Shown: positions 33,684 through 44,326, counted from the stretch's first letter. The stretch: 64,000 nucleotides of DNA from Bacillus sp. SKDU12 (GCF_010093085.1 NZ_MSRC01000011.1:108547-172546), one strand, 5' to 3'. The notes: generated from the letters alone by a model not told the origin. Numbers and translations are program-made.

Positions 33684-36299
33684 TTACCAGCTTTCCCAAC
33701 TTCCTTCTGGATCAATACTAGCCAGTCGAACCCAACCATTTTTCACTTTTTGCAGAAATACTGGGTCATGATTTAATAACCGTTCTACGTATTCTCTCGG
33801 TGCTTGAATAACAATCAATAAACGAAGAGGAGAATGATAAGCCTCGTGATCTGATTTCATGACGGATTGCCAAGGCAGTCCTGTTAACAAGTCACTTGTG
33901 TTCCCCTGCATCACGCCGAGACCTGCAGTAACAGTTTGAGTCGCTTTATTTCCGCTGCCGTAATAATGGGGTGCTACCGTTGATGCGTAATATTGCAAAT
34001 TAATCCATTGGGCCACAGTTCCAGGACCTGCAATAATATTTGCCAATAGATCACCGTTTTTATCCTGCTTCCAATCATAATTATGAAGAAAGGCTCTTCC
34101 TTCCAAATCACAATCCTGTGTTAGTTCACGTTGGCCGATTATAAAAGATGCATTACGAGCCAGTCCCCATTCAGGACGTATCTCACTCCAATCTTCCGCA
34201 AATCGATGTGCTTCAGCCTTCGGATTTTTAAGTTTCGATTGGAAATTCGGCAATTGAGCCAGACGTTCCGCGTTTACATGATGTCTCACTTTCGGCATAA
34301 CAGCTTCAATTTGTTCAAATGCTTCTTGTGCAGCTTCAGAAAGCTTTGGTACATAAAGCCAATGTAATTCATCTACCGTTGTATAATGTTCAGCCGCTGC
34401 AAACACCGTACCCTCAGGGATTTTGATTCCTTCAGTGAAAAGAGCTTCTCTTACTTCTGAAAGATTACATAAAGCAGCTAAAACTCTTGCATTGAATCCG
34501 CCGGCCGCTCCGCCGCAGGCACCACAGTCAAGAGCTGCCGCATAAGGATTATTCGTACTTTGGCTTCCATGCCCGCATATCACGACTAATGGTGCGAAAT
34601 GATCTGTTATCCCCATCATTTTTAAAGCTTGGCGGGCATAGTTCACTTTTTCTTCTTCAGTAAAACCCACAGGTATTTCTGCCTCTGTATCATCATAATG
34701 AAGCGAGAGTTTTGTATCAGGTTTGCGCAACCAAGTCTCACGGAGATGACGAATGGAACGGCCCGCTTTTCTTGGCACAAAGCTGCGTGCTGCCATTTGC
34801 AGACTAAGCCAAGGCCCGCTTAGCTCAGGCAGAAGTAAGCTCGAAAGTACATTCTGTTTCATCGTTTTAAATGTATGGCTTATGGAATAAACCGTTTGCT
34901 TGCGTTGGTTGTATTTTTCGAGCATGTTCTCATCTGCAAACTCTTTTATTTTATGTTGCGGTTTTTGAATAATCGGCAAGGAGGCATGACTGTGTTTACT
35001 GCCAAGTTCACAGGTTGCAATCGGCAACCCGAAAAAACCGGCCATACCAATCGTTTCAAACGGCCCTTCTTTTTCTAGATGACGACGAAAAGGTTCTGAT
35101 CGTACATCAATGCAGAATGCTAATTGAGCTAATGCAGACTTTTTATCGTTGTTTCTTCGTTGTTTCGAAATAATCTTCTGGCTTAATCGATCTGTGTATG
35201 TTTGTTCCCAAGCTTCCAGCCAAAGTTTTCTGCGGAGTTTTTCATCAAAACGATAGGCAAATGTTACATATTCGTTTCGTTCACTGGCCGGCATCTGCGA
35301 CCATTCCTCTAATGTAAGGCCTCCCCAATGAATCCAAGCTGCTAAAAGGGGCGTAATCGAAATCTTTTTCTCAGGCCGCTCATTTTTCAAAGGCAAATAC
35401 GGCTTTATAAGAGCACACTCCATGGATATTCGAACCGCTAAATATTCTGTTAGGAGTGAACGTTCATGGTTCGATTGCTGGGAGCGCCAAAGCATCATCC
35501 CTGCCCATCCAGGCAAGGAAAGCAAATGACCTTCAAGATAAGTCTGGATTTCTGATGCTGGGATTTCCAATGCGGATAATGATTCTTGTAAAGCCATATG
35601 TGCCTCTTGCGGCCAATCTTTTAATCTTTTACGCTCCTGTTTAAGAAGTGCTGGATCGTATTGAATAAGATGCTGCCAGGCACGATAGAATCCTTCCTCA
35701 CGATTAGGCATTGTCCAACCGGCTTGAGAATCATCAAGATATAATTTACTCCACTTAATAACATGCTGATCAAGTATGTTGACTAACCTTTCACCATCTT
35801 GATTCTTTATATAAGAACTGATCGGCTGCATAAAAACATTCTCGACATGATCCAATCCGCTGCATTCATTCACCAATTTCTCCAGCTCATGTGATGATAA
35901 GAGATTGGACGGCAATGGATCTAACTTTAAACCAGCACGGCAAAATCGCTCTGCTGCATCCCGCGGGATGGTAAAGGAATGTGAATCAAGCCAGCTCTGC
36001 AGTCCCAGTTCCACAAACTCTTCATCAATCTCACCTTTATTCCTTGCTGAACGAATCATAGACGCACTAGGGTATATATCAACATCACGAGTGTTTTTCA
36101 ACCAGCTCATCACCTGATCAAAAGGTTGGTTTTCAAGCCCCATCCATGGATTGCGGGCAGCAAATGCAGAAATAGGCCAAAGCGGCGCAATCACTCGGCT
36201 GGCAGACTGAATGAAAACGTTAAGCTCACTTTCTTGAATCTCAGTATCTGTATTTTTCTTTTTTATATTTTCTTTCGTTAATACGGATGTCATGCCCAT
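33684..36299 (-). CDS. dabA: DabA-type inorganic carbon transporter subunit
   Basis: 871 residues of the DUF2309/YbcC family. DabA has a carbonic-anhydrase-like zinc site. Here the pieces are AFCIDVRSEPFRRH (Cys and Asp near 400) and VVICGHGSQSTNNP with ALDCGACGGAAGG (His and Cys near 575-595). With the membrane partner DabB it drives one-way hydration of CO2 to bicarbonate using a cation gradient. It is peripheral, with no membrane helices. AAGGAG precedes the ATG, and the dabB stop is only 14 bases upstream. Known earlier as ybcC. Confidence 0.9.
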   Translation of the reverse strand: MGMTSVLTKENIKKKNTDTEIQESELNVFIQSASRVIAPLWPISAFAARNPWMGLENQPFDQVMSWLKNTRDVDIYPSASMIRSARNKGEIDEEFVELGLQSWLDSHSFTIPRDAAERFCRAGLKLDPLPSNLLSSHELEKLVNECSGLDHVENVFMQPISSYIKNQDGERLVNILDQHVIKWSKLYLDDSQAGWTMPNREEGFYRAWQHLIQYDPALLKQERKRLKDWPQEAHMALQESLSALEIPASEIQTYLEGHLLSLPGWAGMMLWRSQQSNHERSLLTEYLAVRISMECALIKPYLPLKNERPEKKISITPLLAAWIHWGGLTLEEWSQMPASERNEYVTFAYRFDEKLRRKLWLEAWEQTYTDRLSQKIISKQRRNNDKKSALAQLAFCIDVRSEPFRRHLEKEGPFETIGMAGFFGLPIATCELGSKHSHASLPIIQKPQHKIKEFADENMLEKYNQRKQTVYSISHTFKTMKQNVLSSLLLPELSGPWLSLQMAARSFVPRKAGRSIRHLRETWLRKPDTKLSLHYDDTEAEIPVGFTEEEKVNYARQALKMMGITDHFAPLVVICGHGSQSTNNPYAAALDCGACGGAAGGFNARVLAALCNLSEVREALFTEGIKIPEGTVFAAAEHYTTVDELHWLYVPKLSEAAQEAFEQIEAVMPKVRHHVNAERLAQLPNFQSKLKNPKAEAHRFAEDWSEIRPEWGLARNASFIIGQRELTQDCDLEGRAFLHNYDWKQDKNGDLLANIIAGPGTVAQWINLQYYASTVAPHYYGSGNKATQTVTAGLGVMQGNTSDLLTGLPWQSVMKSDHEAYHSPLRLLIVIQAPREYVERLLNHDPVFLQKVKNGWVRLASIDPEGSWESW

Positions 36300-36313
36300 C
36301 TCAGATTAGCTCC

Positions 36314-37822
36314 TTATGATAAATATTGTTTAAGGTAGTCTGGGTGACTCTCTACTGTCTTTGGTTTTGCTTCTCCTAACCGCACTAACCAAAGATAGAG
36401 TACCGCAGAGAAAACAGAAGAACGTTGACGAGCAACCCATGCACCTAAAGCACCGCCAAATAGCAATAGACATACGACAATGATGACAGCTGACATTGGA
36501 GGTTGAACACTTTGTAAAACGGTTGTATGCAGCCAATGATAGAAAAGGTTATGAATGATAAAATATACGAGGGCTGTTGCTCCTAAAAATGTTAAGCCAA
36601 CAATTCGGCCCATTTTCCCCTTTCCAAAAGCTACGAGCTGAGTCCAAGAAACAGACAATGACCATCCTAAGATCAGCGCGCTAATGAGTTGATACCCCTC
36701 TCCAGGAGCAGCGAGCCAAAAAGCAACCCCTATCACTAAGGCTAACGTACGACCAGCCATGATCCATAAATAGGTTGATCTCTCATTAGTGCTCACCGAT
36801 CCTTCATGACGCTGTACTGCTGAACCAACCTGTAAAAACAACGTAGCTTTGAATAAACCATGTAAAATAAGATGAATAATGGCTGCTACATAGGCTCCTA
36901 ATGCACACTGAATGAGCATAAACCCCATTTGCGCAATCGTAGAGCCGACTAACTGGCGTTTATAGTCAACCTGAACTAAACTAATACCAGTTCCAATCAA
37001 TACGGAAATACCAGCAAGCAGAAGTAAAATAAATGATGCTATACCTCCATGAAATAGAGGTGAAAATCGAGTTAGTATCATTCCGCCGGCATTTACTAAA
37101 CCTGCGTGCATAATCGCAGAAACAGGAGTTGGAGCAACAATAGACTCAATTAACCATCGTTGGAAAGGCCATTGAGCTGCAGGAATGATCACTGCTAATA
37201 CAATTAGTAAATGAATTCCTGTTCTCTCCCAAATCCCCAAATGACCTAAACCTTCATTTGTTAAAATTAAGAATAACCGCCATTGACCTGTGACTTGAAA
37301 AAGCCAAATCATCGCGAAAAACAAAGAAAACCAACTTAACAAAAATAACCGGCCAGAAATCTTGGCCGCTTCACTAGCCACATGCCAAGCACTGTTTAAC
37401 CTGATAAGTAAGGTTAAACCGATAAGAGTTGCTCCCCAGAACATAACCATCAAGCGGAGATCGCCACTTAACCATGTCATTGAAGCAGCACCTGTAGTAA
37501 AAGTAAAAAGCGCAAAATATTTTCGATAAGATCGATCTCCCAGTAAGTAACGTACAGAAAAACGCTGAATGACGAAACCAATTGCAAGAACAAAGAAAGT
37601 CATTAGACAAGCTAAGGAATCTAAGTGCCAAGGACCAATATCTCCATTCACACTACTATCAGCAAGAAGCAGGAAGGAAAACAAAAGCGGTAAAGCCAAG
37701 ATACCAATATGAATGCGGACATAACTCAAGGGCACTCGCGGATGTAAAAACAATAGGCCGCTTAACCCAGAAACAATAAGCATAATAAAAAATAATGATG
37801 ACAAATGAAGCGAAAACAACAT
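36314..37822 (-). CDS. dabB: DabB-type cation-conducting membrane subunit (NdhF/NuoL-like)
   Basis: 502 residues with about 14 membrane helices, homologous to the proton-pumping subunit NuoL of complex I. WPFQRWLIESIVAPTPVSAI near residue 215 and MHAGLVNAGGMILTRFSPLF are the signature helices with the conserved lysine/histidine region. In strain 168 it is often named ndhF although no complex I exists. It energises DabA. GGGGAG precedes the ATG. The gene is preceded by a long leader with an intrinsic terminator. Confidence 0.9.
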   Translation of the reverse strand: MLFSLHLSSLFFIMLIVSGLSGLLFLHPRVPLSYVRIHIGILALPLLFSFLLLADSSVNGDIGPWHLDSLACLMTFFVLAIGFVIQRFSVRYLLGDRSYRKYFALFTFTTGAASMTWLSGDLRLMVMFWGATLIGLTLLIRLNSAWHVASEAAKISGRLFLLSWFSLFFAMIWLFQVTGQWRLFLILTNEGLGHLGIWERTGIHLLIVLAVIIPAAQWPFQRWLIESIVAPTPVSAIMHAGLVNAGGMILTRFSPLFHGGIASFILLLLAGISVLIGTGISLVQVDYKRQLVGSTIAQMGFMLIQCALGAYVAAIIHLILHGLFKATLFLQVGSAVQRHEGSVSTNERSTYLWIMAGRTLALVIGVAFWLAAPGEGYQLISALILGWSLSVSWTQLVAFGKGKMGRIVGLTFLGATALVYFIIHNLFYHWLHTTVLQSVQPPMSAVIIVVCLLLFGGALGAWVARQRSSVFSAVLYLWLVRLGEAKPKTVESHPDYLKQYLS

Positions 37823-38200
37823 TTAAATTCTCCCCTAGGTGAAATTTCCCTGATATTTAATATTTAGTAACGTATTTTTTCAATAAAAAAAGCCGACAAC
37901 TTCAAAACACAATGATAATCTTAATCATTGAGTCTCGAAAATTGTCGGCTTCACTTCAACTAACTTCAACAAAGTTTTTTGAAGAGCTACCTTAATATTG
38001 GTCATTTTACTTTATACAATATGTTAAGTTCCGTCTAAAGGAACAAAATCGTCGTTCATTTAGTACCTTGCATATAAAATATATCGACTTATGTAATTAG
38101 GGTCCTTTTTCATGCTTTCAAGATTTAAAATAAAATATTAAAAGAATGCTAAAGGCCTAATTATTTAATAAACATCTGCGCCGATTATTAAGTTAAGTAT
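37823..38200 (-). other. Long untranslated leader of the dab operon
   Basis: About 380 bases lie between the promoter and dabB. They contain the internal terminator at 37884-37951 and several short frames. The best of these is a 26-codon frame starting MTNIKVALQKTLL that ends inside the terminator hairpin. Strain 168 has ybbU, adaA and adaB between glmS and ndhF, as I recall. They are absent here. Confidence 0.4.
37884..37951 (-). terminator. Internal terminator (candidate attenuator) in the dabB leader
   Basis: Outer stem AAGCCGACAA / TTGTCGGCTT (ten perfect pairs) encloses a second stem CAATGAT / ATCATTG and is followed by seven to eight T on the dabB strand. It lies 60 bases before the dabB start and about 250 bases after the promoter, so the operon can only be expressed by read-through or antitermination, or from a promoter downstream of the hairpin. 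Confidence 0.65.
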
Positions 38201-38229
38201 AAGATATGCTAAATTTTAAACATTGTCAA
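38201..38229 (-). promoter_or_regulatory. Sigma-A-type promoter of the dab operon
   Basis: TTGACA (38224-38229) and TATCTT (38201-38206) on the minus strand, spacer 17, upstream of the leader terminator. Confidence 0.5.
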
Positions 38230-38312
38230 CTATAACTCATATGCTAATTCAGCGTGATTGAAATTTGGCGTTGGAATACGGACAATTTGTTCACTTATAA
38301 ACGATAGATGGA

Positions 38313-38348
38313 CAAAAAACCCCTTTGGCTAAAGTAACCAAAGGGGTT
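38313..38348 (-). terminator. Intrinsic terminator of glmS
   Basis: AACCCCTTTGG / CCAAAGGGGTT, 11 perfect pairs, nine-base loop, then T on the minus strand. Confidence 0.9.
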
Positions 38349-38356
38349 AAAACACT

Positions 38357-40159
38357 TTATTCCACAGTAACACTCTTCGCAAGGTTACGCGGTTTATCAA
38401 CATCACAGCCGCGATGCAGTGCAGCATAGTAAGCAATCAGCTGCAATGGAACAACAGATACCAACGGAGCAAGCGCTGGGTTTACTTCCGGCAGTACGAA
38501 TCTGTCATCCGCATCGTCTAGGCCTTTCAGTGAGATGATGCATGTGTTTGCACCGCGAGCGGCAACTTCTTTAACGTTTCCGCGGATGCTTAGGTTTACG
38601 TGCTCTTGCGTTGCCAAGGCGAATACTGGTGTACCTTGTTCGATCAAGGCAATTGTGCCGTGCTTCAGTTCTCCTCCGGCAAAGCCTTCAGCCTGAATGT
38701 AAGAAATCTCTTTCAGCTTCAGTGCGCCTTCAACACATACGAAGTAGTCAAGGCCGCGTCCGATGAAGAAAGCGTTTCTGGATACAGTCAAGTATTCACG
38801 GGCGATCATTTCCATTTCGTCTTTTTGGTCGCAAAGAGCTTCCATTGCATTTGCAGCAATACCGAGTTCTTTGACGAGATCAAATCCGATATCGATGCCG
38901 CTTTTTTCAGCAGCCACAGATGCAAGAACCGCTAGAACTGCGATTTGTGCAGTATATGCTTTCGTTGATGCAACAGCGATTTCAGGGCCTGCGTGAAGAA
39001 GCAATGTGTAATCAGCTTCACGAGAAAGCGTTGATCCCGGTACGTTTGTGATTGTCAGCGCTTTGTGTCCGAGCGCTTTGACTTGAACAAGAACTGCGCG
39101 GCTGTCTGCTGTTTCTCCGCTTTGTGATAAGAAAATAAAGAGCGGTTTCTTAGACAGAAGCGGCATATTGTAAGAGAATTCACTCGCTACATGCACTTCA
39201 ACCGGCACGTTTGCCCACATTTCAATATATTGTTTACCGACAAGTCCTGCATGGTAGCTTGTTCCGCAGCCAATGATATAGATACGGTCCGCTTCCGCTA
39301 CAGCGGAAGCGATATCGCCGGGCACAGACAGTTTGCCGTTTTCATCTTGATACGTTTGGATGATTTTGCGCATAACAACAGGCTGCTCATCCGTTTCTTT
39401 CAACATGTAGTGAGGGTACGTACCTTTTTCAATATCACTTGCATCCAGCTCAGCGATATAAGAAGCACGCGTAATGACGTCACCATCAAGGTTTTTGATG
39501 ACAACTTGATCATCAGTGACGATAACCATTTCTTTATCCATCAGCTCTACGTACTCGTTGGTTACTTGAAGCATTGCCATCGCATCAGATGCTACAACGT
39601 TGAATGTATCTCCAAGACCGACTAATAGAGGGCTTTTGTTTTTCGCTACAAAAATCGTTTCTCTGTTGTCGTTGTCGAATAAAGCAATCGCATAAGAACC
39701 TTTTAACAGTGTAAGTGTTTTGCGGAACGCTTCTTCTGTCTCAAGACCTCCATTGACCAATTGCTCGATTACTTGAACAACTACTTCTGTATCGGTGTCA
39801 CTTTTGAGCTCTACATCTTGTAAATACTCTTGTTTCAGCTGAACATAGTTCTCGATCACGCCGTTATGAACAAGTGTAAAGCGGCCCAGTGCGCTTTGAT
39901 GCGGGTGGGCGTTCAGATAGCTTGGTTCGCCGTGTGTTGCCCAGCGAGTATGGCCAATTCCAGCTTTCGCTTCTACATTGGCATCCACAACTTCACGAAG
40001 ATCCGCAATGCGTCCTTTTTCTTTGAACACATGGACTCCCTGATCGTTGGCAACTGCGATACCGGCAGAGTCATATCCGCGGTATTCAAGCTTTTCTAAC
40101 CCTTTCAACAAAATTTCCTTCGCATCAAGCTGACCGATATAACCTACGATTCCACACAT
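38357..40159 (-). CDS. glmS: Glucosamine-6-phosphate synthase
   Basis: 600 residues. An N-terminal glutaminase domain begins CGIVGYIG with the catalytic Cys directly after Met1, with [13 protein letters not shown] near residue 70. Two SIS sugar-isomerase domains follow ([25 protein letters not shown]), and the C-terminus [13 protein letters not shown] is the family tail. It makes GlcN-6-P from fructose-6-P and glutamine for cell wall synthesis. AGGAGG lies upstream of the ATG, and a self-cleaving ribozyme lies in the leader. Confidence 0.98.
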   Translation of the reverse strand: MCGIVGYIGQLDAKEILLKGLEKLEYRGYDSAGIAVANDQGVHVFKEKGRIADLREVVDANVEAKAGIGHTRWATHGEPSYLNAHPHQSALGRFTLVHNGVIENYVQLKQEYLQDVELKSDTDTEVVVQVIEQLVNGGLETEEAFRKTLTLLKGSYAIALFDNDNRETIFVAKNKSPLLVGLGDTFNVVASDAMAMLQVTNEYVELMDKEMVIVTDDQVVIKNLDGDVITRASYIAELDASDIEKGTYPHYMLKETDEQPVVMRKIIQTYQDENGKLSVPGDIASAVAEADRIYIIGCGTSYHAGLVGKQYIEMWANVPVEVHVASEFSYNMPLLSKKPLFIFLSQSGETADSRAVLVQVKALGHKALTITNVPGSTLSREADYTLLLHAGPEIAVASTKAYTAQIAVLAVLASVAAEKSGIDIGFDLVKELGIAANAMEALCDQKDEMEMIAREYLTVSRNAFFIGRGLDYFVCVEGALKLKEISYIQAEGFAGGELKHGTIALIEQGTPVFALATQEHVNLSIRGNVKEVAARGANTCIISLKGLDDADDRFVLPEVNPALAPLVSVVPLQLIAYYAALHRGCDVDKPRNLAKSVTVE

Positions 40160-40261
40160 ATTTTCTTCCTCCTAAGATTGTAAAAGGAGACGAAGAAAGT
40201 CAAAATTCAAGGGGACTTTCAATCGTCCCCTCCTACATGTTTTTGGAAGATCATGTGATTT

Positions 40262-40408
40262 CTCTTTGTTCAAGGAGTCACCCCCTTAGTTTGAAGAAAT
40301 CCTTACGGCTGTGATCTGCACACTCAGCCGGGAGGCATCCGCCGAAAATTCGATAACCTCCGTCCTCGTCAACTAAGCCTTTTTTCGGGCGCTTAGTTCG
40401 GGCGCTAT
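40262..40408 (-). ncRNA. glmS ribozyme: glmS ribozyme-riboswitch
   Basis: The minus-strand leader contains the conserved glmS ribozyme: the 5' part AGCGCCCGAACTAAGCGCCC with the cleavage site between A (40406) and G (40405), then CGAGGACGGAGGTTATCGAA, GGCGGATGCCTCCCGGCTGA, GTGTGCAGATCACAGCCG and the 3' pseudoknot stem AAGGGGGTGACTCCTTGAAC. Glucosamine-6-phosphate acts as cofactor for cleavage, which exposes the message to RNase J. A TATAAT at 40410-40415 just before the cleavage site marks the promoter. The remaining bases to glmM show no gene. Confidence 0.97.
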
Positions 40409-40577
40409 TATTATAGGTGAAACAATCATCCCGTCTTTTAAAACAAGCACAAGACAAGCTTGATTTTACAGCATGTGACATAAACGGTCAATTGTTTTTT
40501 TAAACAACCTTGCCGTATGTCTCACAATTATCATATGTAAATCTCGCTTGTCTTGTTCGCTCTAAAAATAGACTTCG

Positions 40578-41924
40578 TTACTCTAATCCCATTTCTGACC
40601 GGACGACTTCAACAATGCGATTGACATACTCATCGCACAATTCTTTCGTCTTGGCTTCAGCCATTACGCGAACGAGCGGCTCAGTGCCTGAAGGGCGTAC
40701 CAATATCCGGCCGTCACCGTTCATTTCTTTTTCAACTTCAGAAATAACAGCTTTTACTTTTTCGTTTTCTTCGACTTTATATTTATCAGTCACTCTCACA
40801 TTAACCAATAGCTGGGGGAACTTCTGCATCTCAGCCGCAAGCTCTGACAGCGGCTTGCCGGTCGCTTTCAAAGTATTCATCAGCATAATAGCAGACAGCA
40901 ATCCGTCGCCTGTCGTGTTGTAATCAAGGAATATAAGATGCCCTGACTGCTCACCGCCGACATTGTAGCTGTCTTTTTTCATCGCTTCTACGACGTAACG
41001 GTCACCGACAGCCGTCTGCACGCTTTTGATGCCTTCTTTTTCAAGGGCCTTATAGAAGCCGAGGTTGCTCATTACCGTTGAAACCACTGTATCATCCTTT
41101 AAACGGCCCTCTGATTTCAGGTATTTTGAGCATATGTACATGATTTGGTCGCCGTCAACGATATTTCCCTTTTCATCGACAGCGATTAGGCGGTCGCCGT
41201 CACCATCGAATGCAAGGCCGAGATCGGCATTTTTCTCTTTGACAAACGCGCTGAGTGCTTCAGGATGAGTTGATCCGACGCCATCATTAATGTTTAACCC
41301 GTTCGGAGAAGTCCCCATCGTTGAAACATCTGCATCTAAATCAGCAAACAAGTGCGTCGCCAACGATGACGTTGCGCCATGTGCGCAGTCTAGTGCCACA
41401 TGAATGCCTGTAAAATCTTCATCCGCTGTTTGTTTTAAGAATTGCAGGTATTTTTGCCCGCCTTCAAAATAATCGTTTACAAGCCCAAGATCGGCTCCTA
41501 CCGGTCTTGGCAGCTTATCTTCCGGTTCATCCATCAGGCGCTCAATTTCATCTTCCTGTTCGTCAGAAAGCTTGAATCCGTCTCCCCCAAAAAATTTGAT
41601 TCCGTTATCCTGCACTGGGTTGTGAGAAGCAGAAATCATGACGCCTGCCTCTGCATCCATCGCTTTCGTTAAATAAGATACACCAGGTGTAGAGATGACA
41701 CCCAGACGCATGACTTCTGCGCCTATAGATAAAAGTCCGGCGACAAGGGCTCCTTCCAGCATATGGCCGGAAATACGTGTATCGCGGCCTATCAGCACTT
41801 TTGGACGTTGTTTGTCTTTTGTCAAAACATATCCGCCGAAACGTCCGACTTTAAAGGCCAGCTCAGGTGTAAGCTCACTATTAGCGACACCTCTTACACC
41901 GTCTGTTCCAAAATACTTGCCCAT
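40578..41924 (-). CDS. glmM: Phosphoglucosamine mutase
   Basis: 448 residues of the alpha-D-phosphohexomutase family. The catalytic phosphoserine loop [15 protein letters not shown] is near residue 100, the metal loop [14 protein letters not shown] near 240, sugar-binding GGEQSGH near 325 and phosphate-binding [12 protein letters not shown] near 410. It converts GlcN-6-P to GlcN-1-P for UDP-GlcNAc. It also inhibits CdaA in Gram-positive bacteria. AAGGAG precedes the ATG, 18 bases after cdaR. Confidence 0.97.
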   Translation of the reverse strand: MGKYFGTDGVRGVANSELTPELAFKVGRFGGYVLTKDKQRPKVLIGRDTRISGHMLEGALVAGLLSIGAEVMRLGVISTPGVSYLTKAMDAEAGVMISASHNPVQDNGIKFFGGDGFKLSDEQEDEIERLMDEPEDKLPRPVGADLGLVNDYFEGGQKYLQFLKQTADEDFTGIHVALDCAHGATSSLATHLFADLDADVSTMGTSPNGLNINDGVGSTHPEALSAFVKEKNADLGLAFDGDGDRLIAVDEKGNIVDGDQIMYICSKYLKSEGRLKDDTVVSTVMSNLGFYKALEKEGIKSVQTAVGDRYVVEAMKKDSYNVGGEQSGHLIFLDYNTTGDGLLSAIMLMNTLKATGKPLSELAAEMQKFPQLLVNVRVTDKYKVEENEKVKAVISEVEKEMNGDGRILVRPSGTEPLVRVMAEAKTKELCDEYVNRIVEVVRSEMGLE

Positions 41925-41942
41925 TTTATAATCGCTCCTTTT

Positions 41943-43376
41943 TTATTCTGATGATGATTGTGAATCTGCAGCAGATTCATCCTCACCCTGTTTTTGATCT
42001 TCGTCTTGTTTTTGATCATTGCTGTTTTTATCATTGTTCGTTGTGTCTTTTTGCTTGTTGTTATCTTGGTCATTCGTTTGCTTATCTGTGTCATCCTGTT
42101 TCCCTGATGTATTGCCACTATCATTAGTATCGCTTTTTTTAGACGTCAGCTTAATTCTGGCGTTCTTTTGAGCCAAGGACCAGGTTACATTTTGAGGTCC
42201 ATTCACTTCAAGCTTTACGCTATGCTCCCCGTCATTTAAATCTGAAACATTCACATACAAATCAATATCTGATTTCTTGAGTTTATTTATATTTGCGGGA
42301 GAGCCTTTAGCCGTCACGTCTAACGCTTGCGATGCAGGATCTAAAAATTCAATGTTTTGCGAGCTGCTCAATCCTACAGTCTTGATCGTCACATTCTCAA
42401 ACTTCTGATCCGCTTCACTATCTACTTCTATATGCAAAGTTACCTTTGACGGCGAGATTTTTTTAACGCCGTCAGGAAGCGGAATATCCGCCTCGACATC
42501 GGAATCCTTGTTGATTTTGCTTAAATCTAAGCTGACACCGTCAATAAATTCAAGAGAATCCAACACATCCTGCGAGCCGTAAACCGTTACCTCACTGGGG
42601 TTGGATTCAATATTCGCTATGCTGACACCGTCAGGTAGGCTTCCCGTCCGTTCAACTTTAAAGGGCAGTTTTTTACTCGGGCTTGTCACTGGAACGGTAA
42701 TCTTGATGACAGAGGGCTCCACATCGACAGGAAGCGCATTTCCATCTTTATCATAGACAGTCACTTTCGCTTCCTTTTCGATCGTTTCATCTGCATTTTC
42801 CAAGTTCACTGAGGCTTTCACAAGAGAAATACGATCAATTACATTTTTAGACCCTATAATCTGCACATGTTTCGGACTGACAATCGGCTGCTCTGGAGAA
42901 TAGCCTTTTTTCATCTTGCTTTTATTGTAGTACTCCACTTCTACAGGAAAACTTTTCATCGTCCGTTCCTGAATGGTCACTGTCGTAACAGAAGGATTAA
43001 TTGAGATTGTCAGCCCATCCGACACGTTTTTAGCCTTAAGCTCGACTTTATGTGTGCCGGTTTTTAAATTTCCCATATCAGCATATATTTCGAAATTTTT
43101 GGTCTGCCTAGCCTTTTTCACGGCGCTTGTCGAGCCTTTTATCGTAACATTAACCGTTTGCGGAACACCTGTTACAACGTAATTTTCATCATCATAATAC
43201 GCTTTAACCGGAATATCAGTCAGTGTTGCTTCATCAGTCGTTGATGTCGGAAAGAAAGATTCACCCGGTTTTTTCGGGGTTGGTGCCTGATTGCTATTAA
43301 CCGCCACATAAAGCAAGAGCGCGAAAAGCAGCGCAATAATTTTCACAGCCCAGCGGTTGTTTAAGAATTTATCCAT
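41943..43376 (-). CDS. cdaR: CdaA regulator with YbbR domains
   Basis: 477 residues from ATG 43376, which has GGAGGGG upstream and overlaps the cdaA stop by eight bases; the reading from 43445 is too long. One N-terminal membrane helix (WAVKIIALLFALLLYVAVN) is followed outside by four YbbR repeats (about 50-400). The last 65 residues are a low-complexity tail rich in Asn, Asp, Gln and Lys (TNDQDNNKQKDTTNND). It binds CdaA and modulates c-di-AMP synthesis. The tail may be poorly conserved in length. Confidence 0.93.
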   Translation of the reverse strand: MDKFLNNRWAVKIIALLFALLLYVAVNSNQAPTPKKPGESFFPTSTTDEATLTDIPVKAYYDDENYVVTGVPQTVNVTIKGSTSAVKKARQTKNFEIYADMGNLKTGTHKVELKAKNVSDGLTISINPSVTTVTIQERTMKSFPVEVEYYNKSKMKKGYSPEQPIVSPKHVQIIGSKNVIDRISLVKASVNLENADETIEKEAKVTVYDKDGNALPVDVEPSVIKITVPVTSPSKKLPFKVERTGSLPDGVSIANIESNPSEVTVYGSQDVLDSLEFIDGVSLDLSKINKDSDVEADIPLPDGVKKISPSKVTLHIEVDSEADQKFENVTIKTVGLSSSQNIEFLDPASQALDVTAKGSPANINKLKKSDIDLYVNVSDLNDGEHSVKLEVNGPQNVTWSLAQKNARIKLTSKKSDTNDSGNTSGKQDDTDKQTNDQDNNKQKDTTNNDKNSNDQKQDEDQKQGEDESAADSQSSSE

Positions 43377-44190
43377 TTTTCTTACCCCTCCAATACCAGC
43401 GGTTAGAAGAAGTGTCTTTGGTGTTTTTCTTAAACTCGGCTTCAAGCATTTCTTTCAACGCTTCTTCCGTCAGTTCTCTGTGAAGATCGCCATTCCTCGC
43501 CACACTGACGCCGCCGGTCTCTTCAGACACAATAATTGTCATACTGTCTGTTACTTCACTGATCCCGACAGCTGCTCTGTGCCGCGTGCCCAGTTCTTTT
43601 GAAATGAACGGGCTTTCAGAAAGCGGCAAATAACACGCAGCGGCGGCGATCTCATTATCCTTCATGATCACCGCACCATCATGAAGCGGGGTGTTCGGAA
43701 TAAAAATATTGATCAAAAGCTCTGAACTGACTTTGGCATTCAAAGGGATGCCAGTCTCAATATAATCTCCCATTCCGGTATCCCGTTCTATGGTCAGCAG
43801 GGCACCTATACGTCGTTTCGCCATATAATTGATTGATTTCGTGATGGCTTCAATCGTTTTCTGCTGCGCTTCCTCTACAGGTGTGCCGCTCCTTGAAAAG
43901 AAGCGCCCGCGGCCAAGCTGTTCAAGCGCTCTTCTCAGCTCAGGCTGAAAAATAATTATAATTGCTAAAAATCCCCATGTTATCGCTTGGTCCATCAGCC
44001 ATTGAAGCGTACTGAGGCCCAAATATTGGCTGGCCATACGGACAAGCACGATCACGACAATTCCTTTTAACAGCTGAACCGCTTTCGTGCCGCGTATCAC
44101 CATAATCAATTTATATATCACATACCAAACAAGGAGAATATCAACGGCATTGCCGAGGTACTGCAAAAAAGGGATATCCTCAAAAGCCAT
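43369..44190 (-). CDS. cdaA: Diadenylate cyclase CdaA
   Basis: 273 residues starting at ATG 44190 behind GGAGGACGAGG. Three N-terminal membrane helices (to about residue 85) are followed by the DAC domain with its two signatures, LHDGAVI near 170 and GTRHRAAVGIS near 203. It condenses two ATP to c-di-AMP, which controls potassium and turgor. It is first in cdaA-cdaR-glmM. The longer frame from 44388 extends through the upstream terminator and is not used. Confidence 0.97.
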   Translation of the reverse strand: MAFEDIPFLQYLGNAVDILLVWYVIYKLIMVIRGTKAVQLLKGIVVIVLVRMASQYLGLSTLQWLMDQAITWGFLAIIIIFQPELRRALEQLGRGRFFSRSGTPVEEAQQKTIEAITKSINYMAKRRIGALLTIERDTGMGDYIETGIPLNAKVSSELLINIFIPNTPLHDGAVIMKDNEIAAAACYLPLSESPFISKELGTRHRAAVGISEVTDSMTIIVSEETGGVSVARNGDLHRELTEEALKEMLEAEFKKNTKDTSSNRWYWRGKKNG

Positions 44191-44326
44191 TTCCTCGTCC
44201 TCCAAGAATTCAGTCATTTCGTATTTTGTGTTTAACGTGTTACGCATATGTACTTTACATAGCGAGCCCATTATACCACATTTCGATTTGGCAAGTGAAA
44301 TGTGCCACCCCTCTCTGCCCATAAAA

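Noticed and set aside
37906..37935. Fur-like 7-1-7 word TGATAATCTTAATCA in the dabB leader
   Set aside because: Two mismatches in the second arm, and the bases are explained by the inner stem of the leader terminator, so no iron control is proposed.
40278..40481. Leftward 67-codon frame upstream of glmS
   Set aside because: It lies within the glmS ribozyme, which explains the conservation and structure.
41894..42124. Leftward 76-codon frame rich in Thr, Lys and Met
   Set aside because: It is a second reading of the repetitive Asn/Asp/Lys tail of cdaR; no ribosome site and full overlap.
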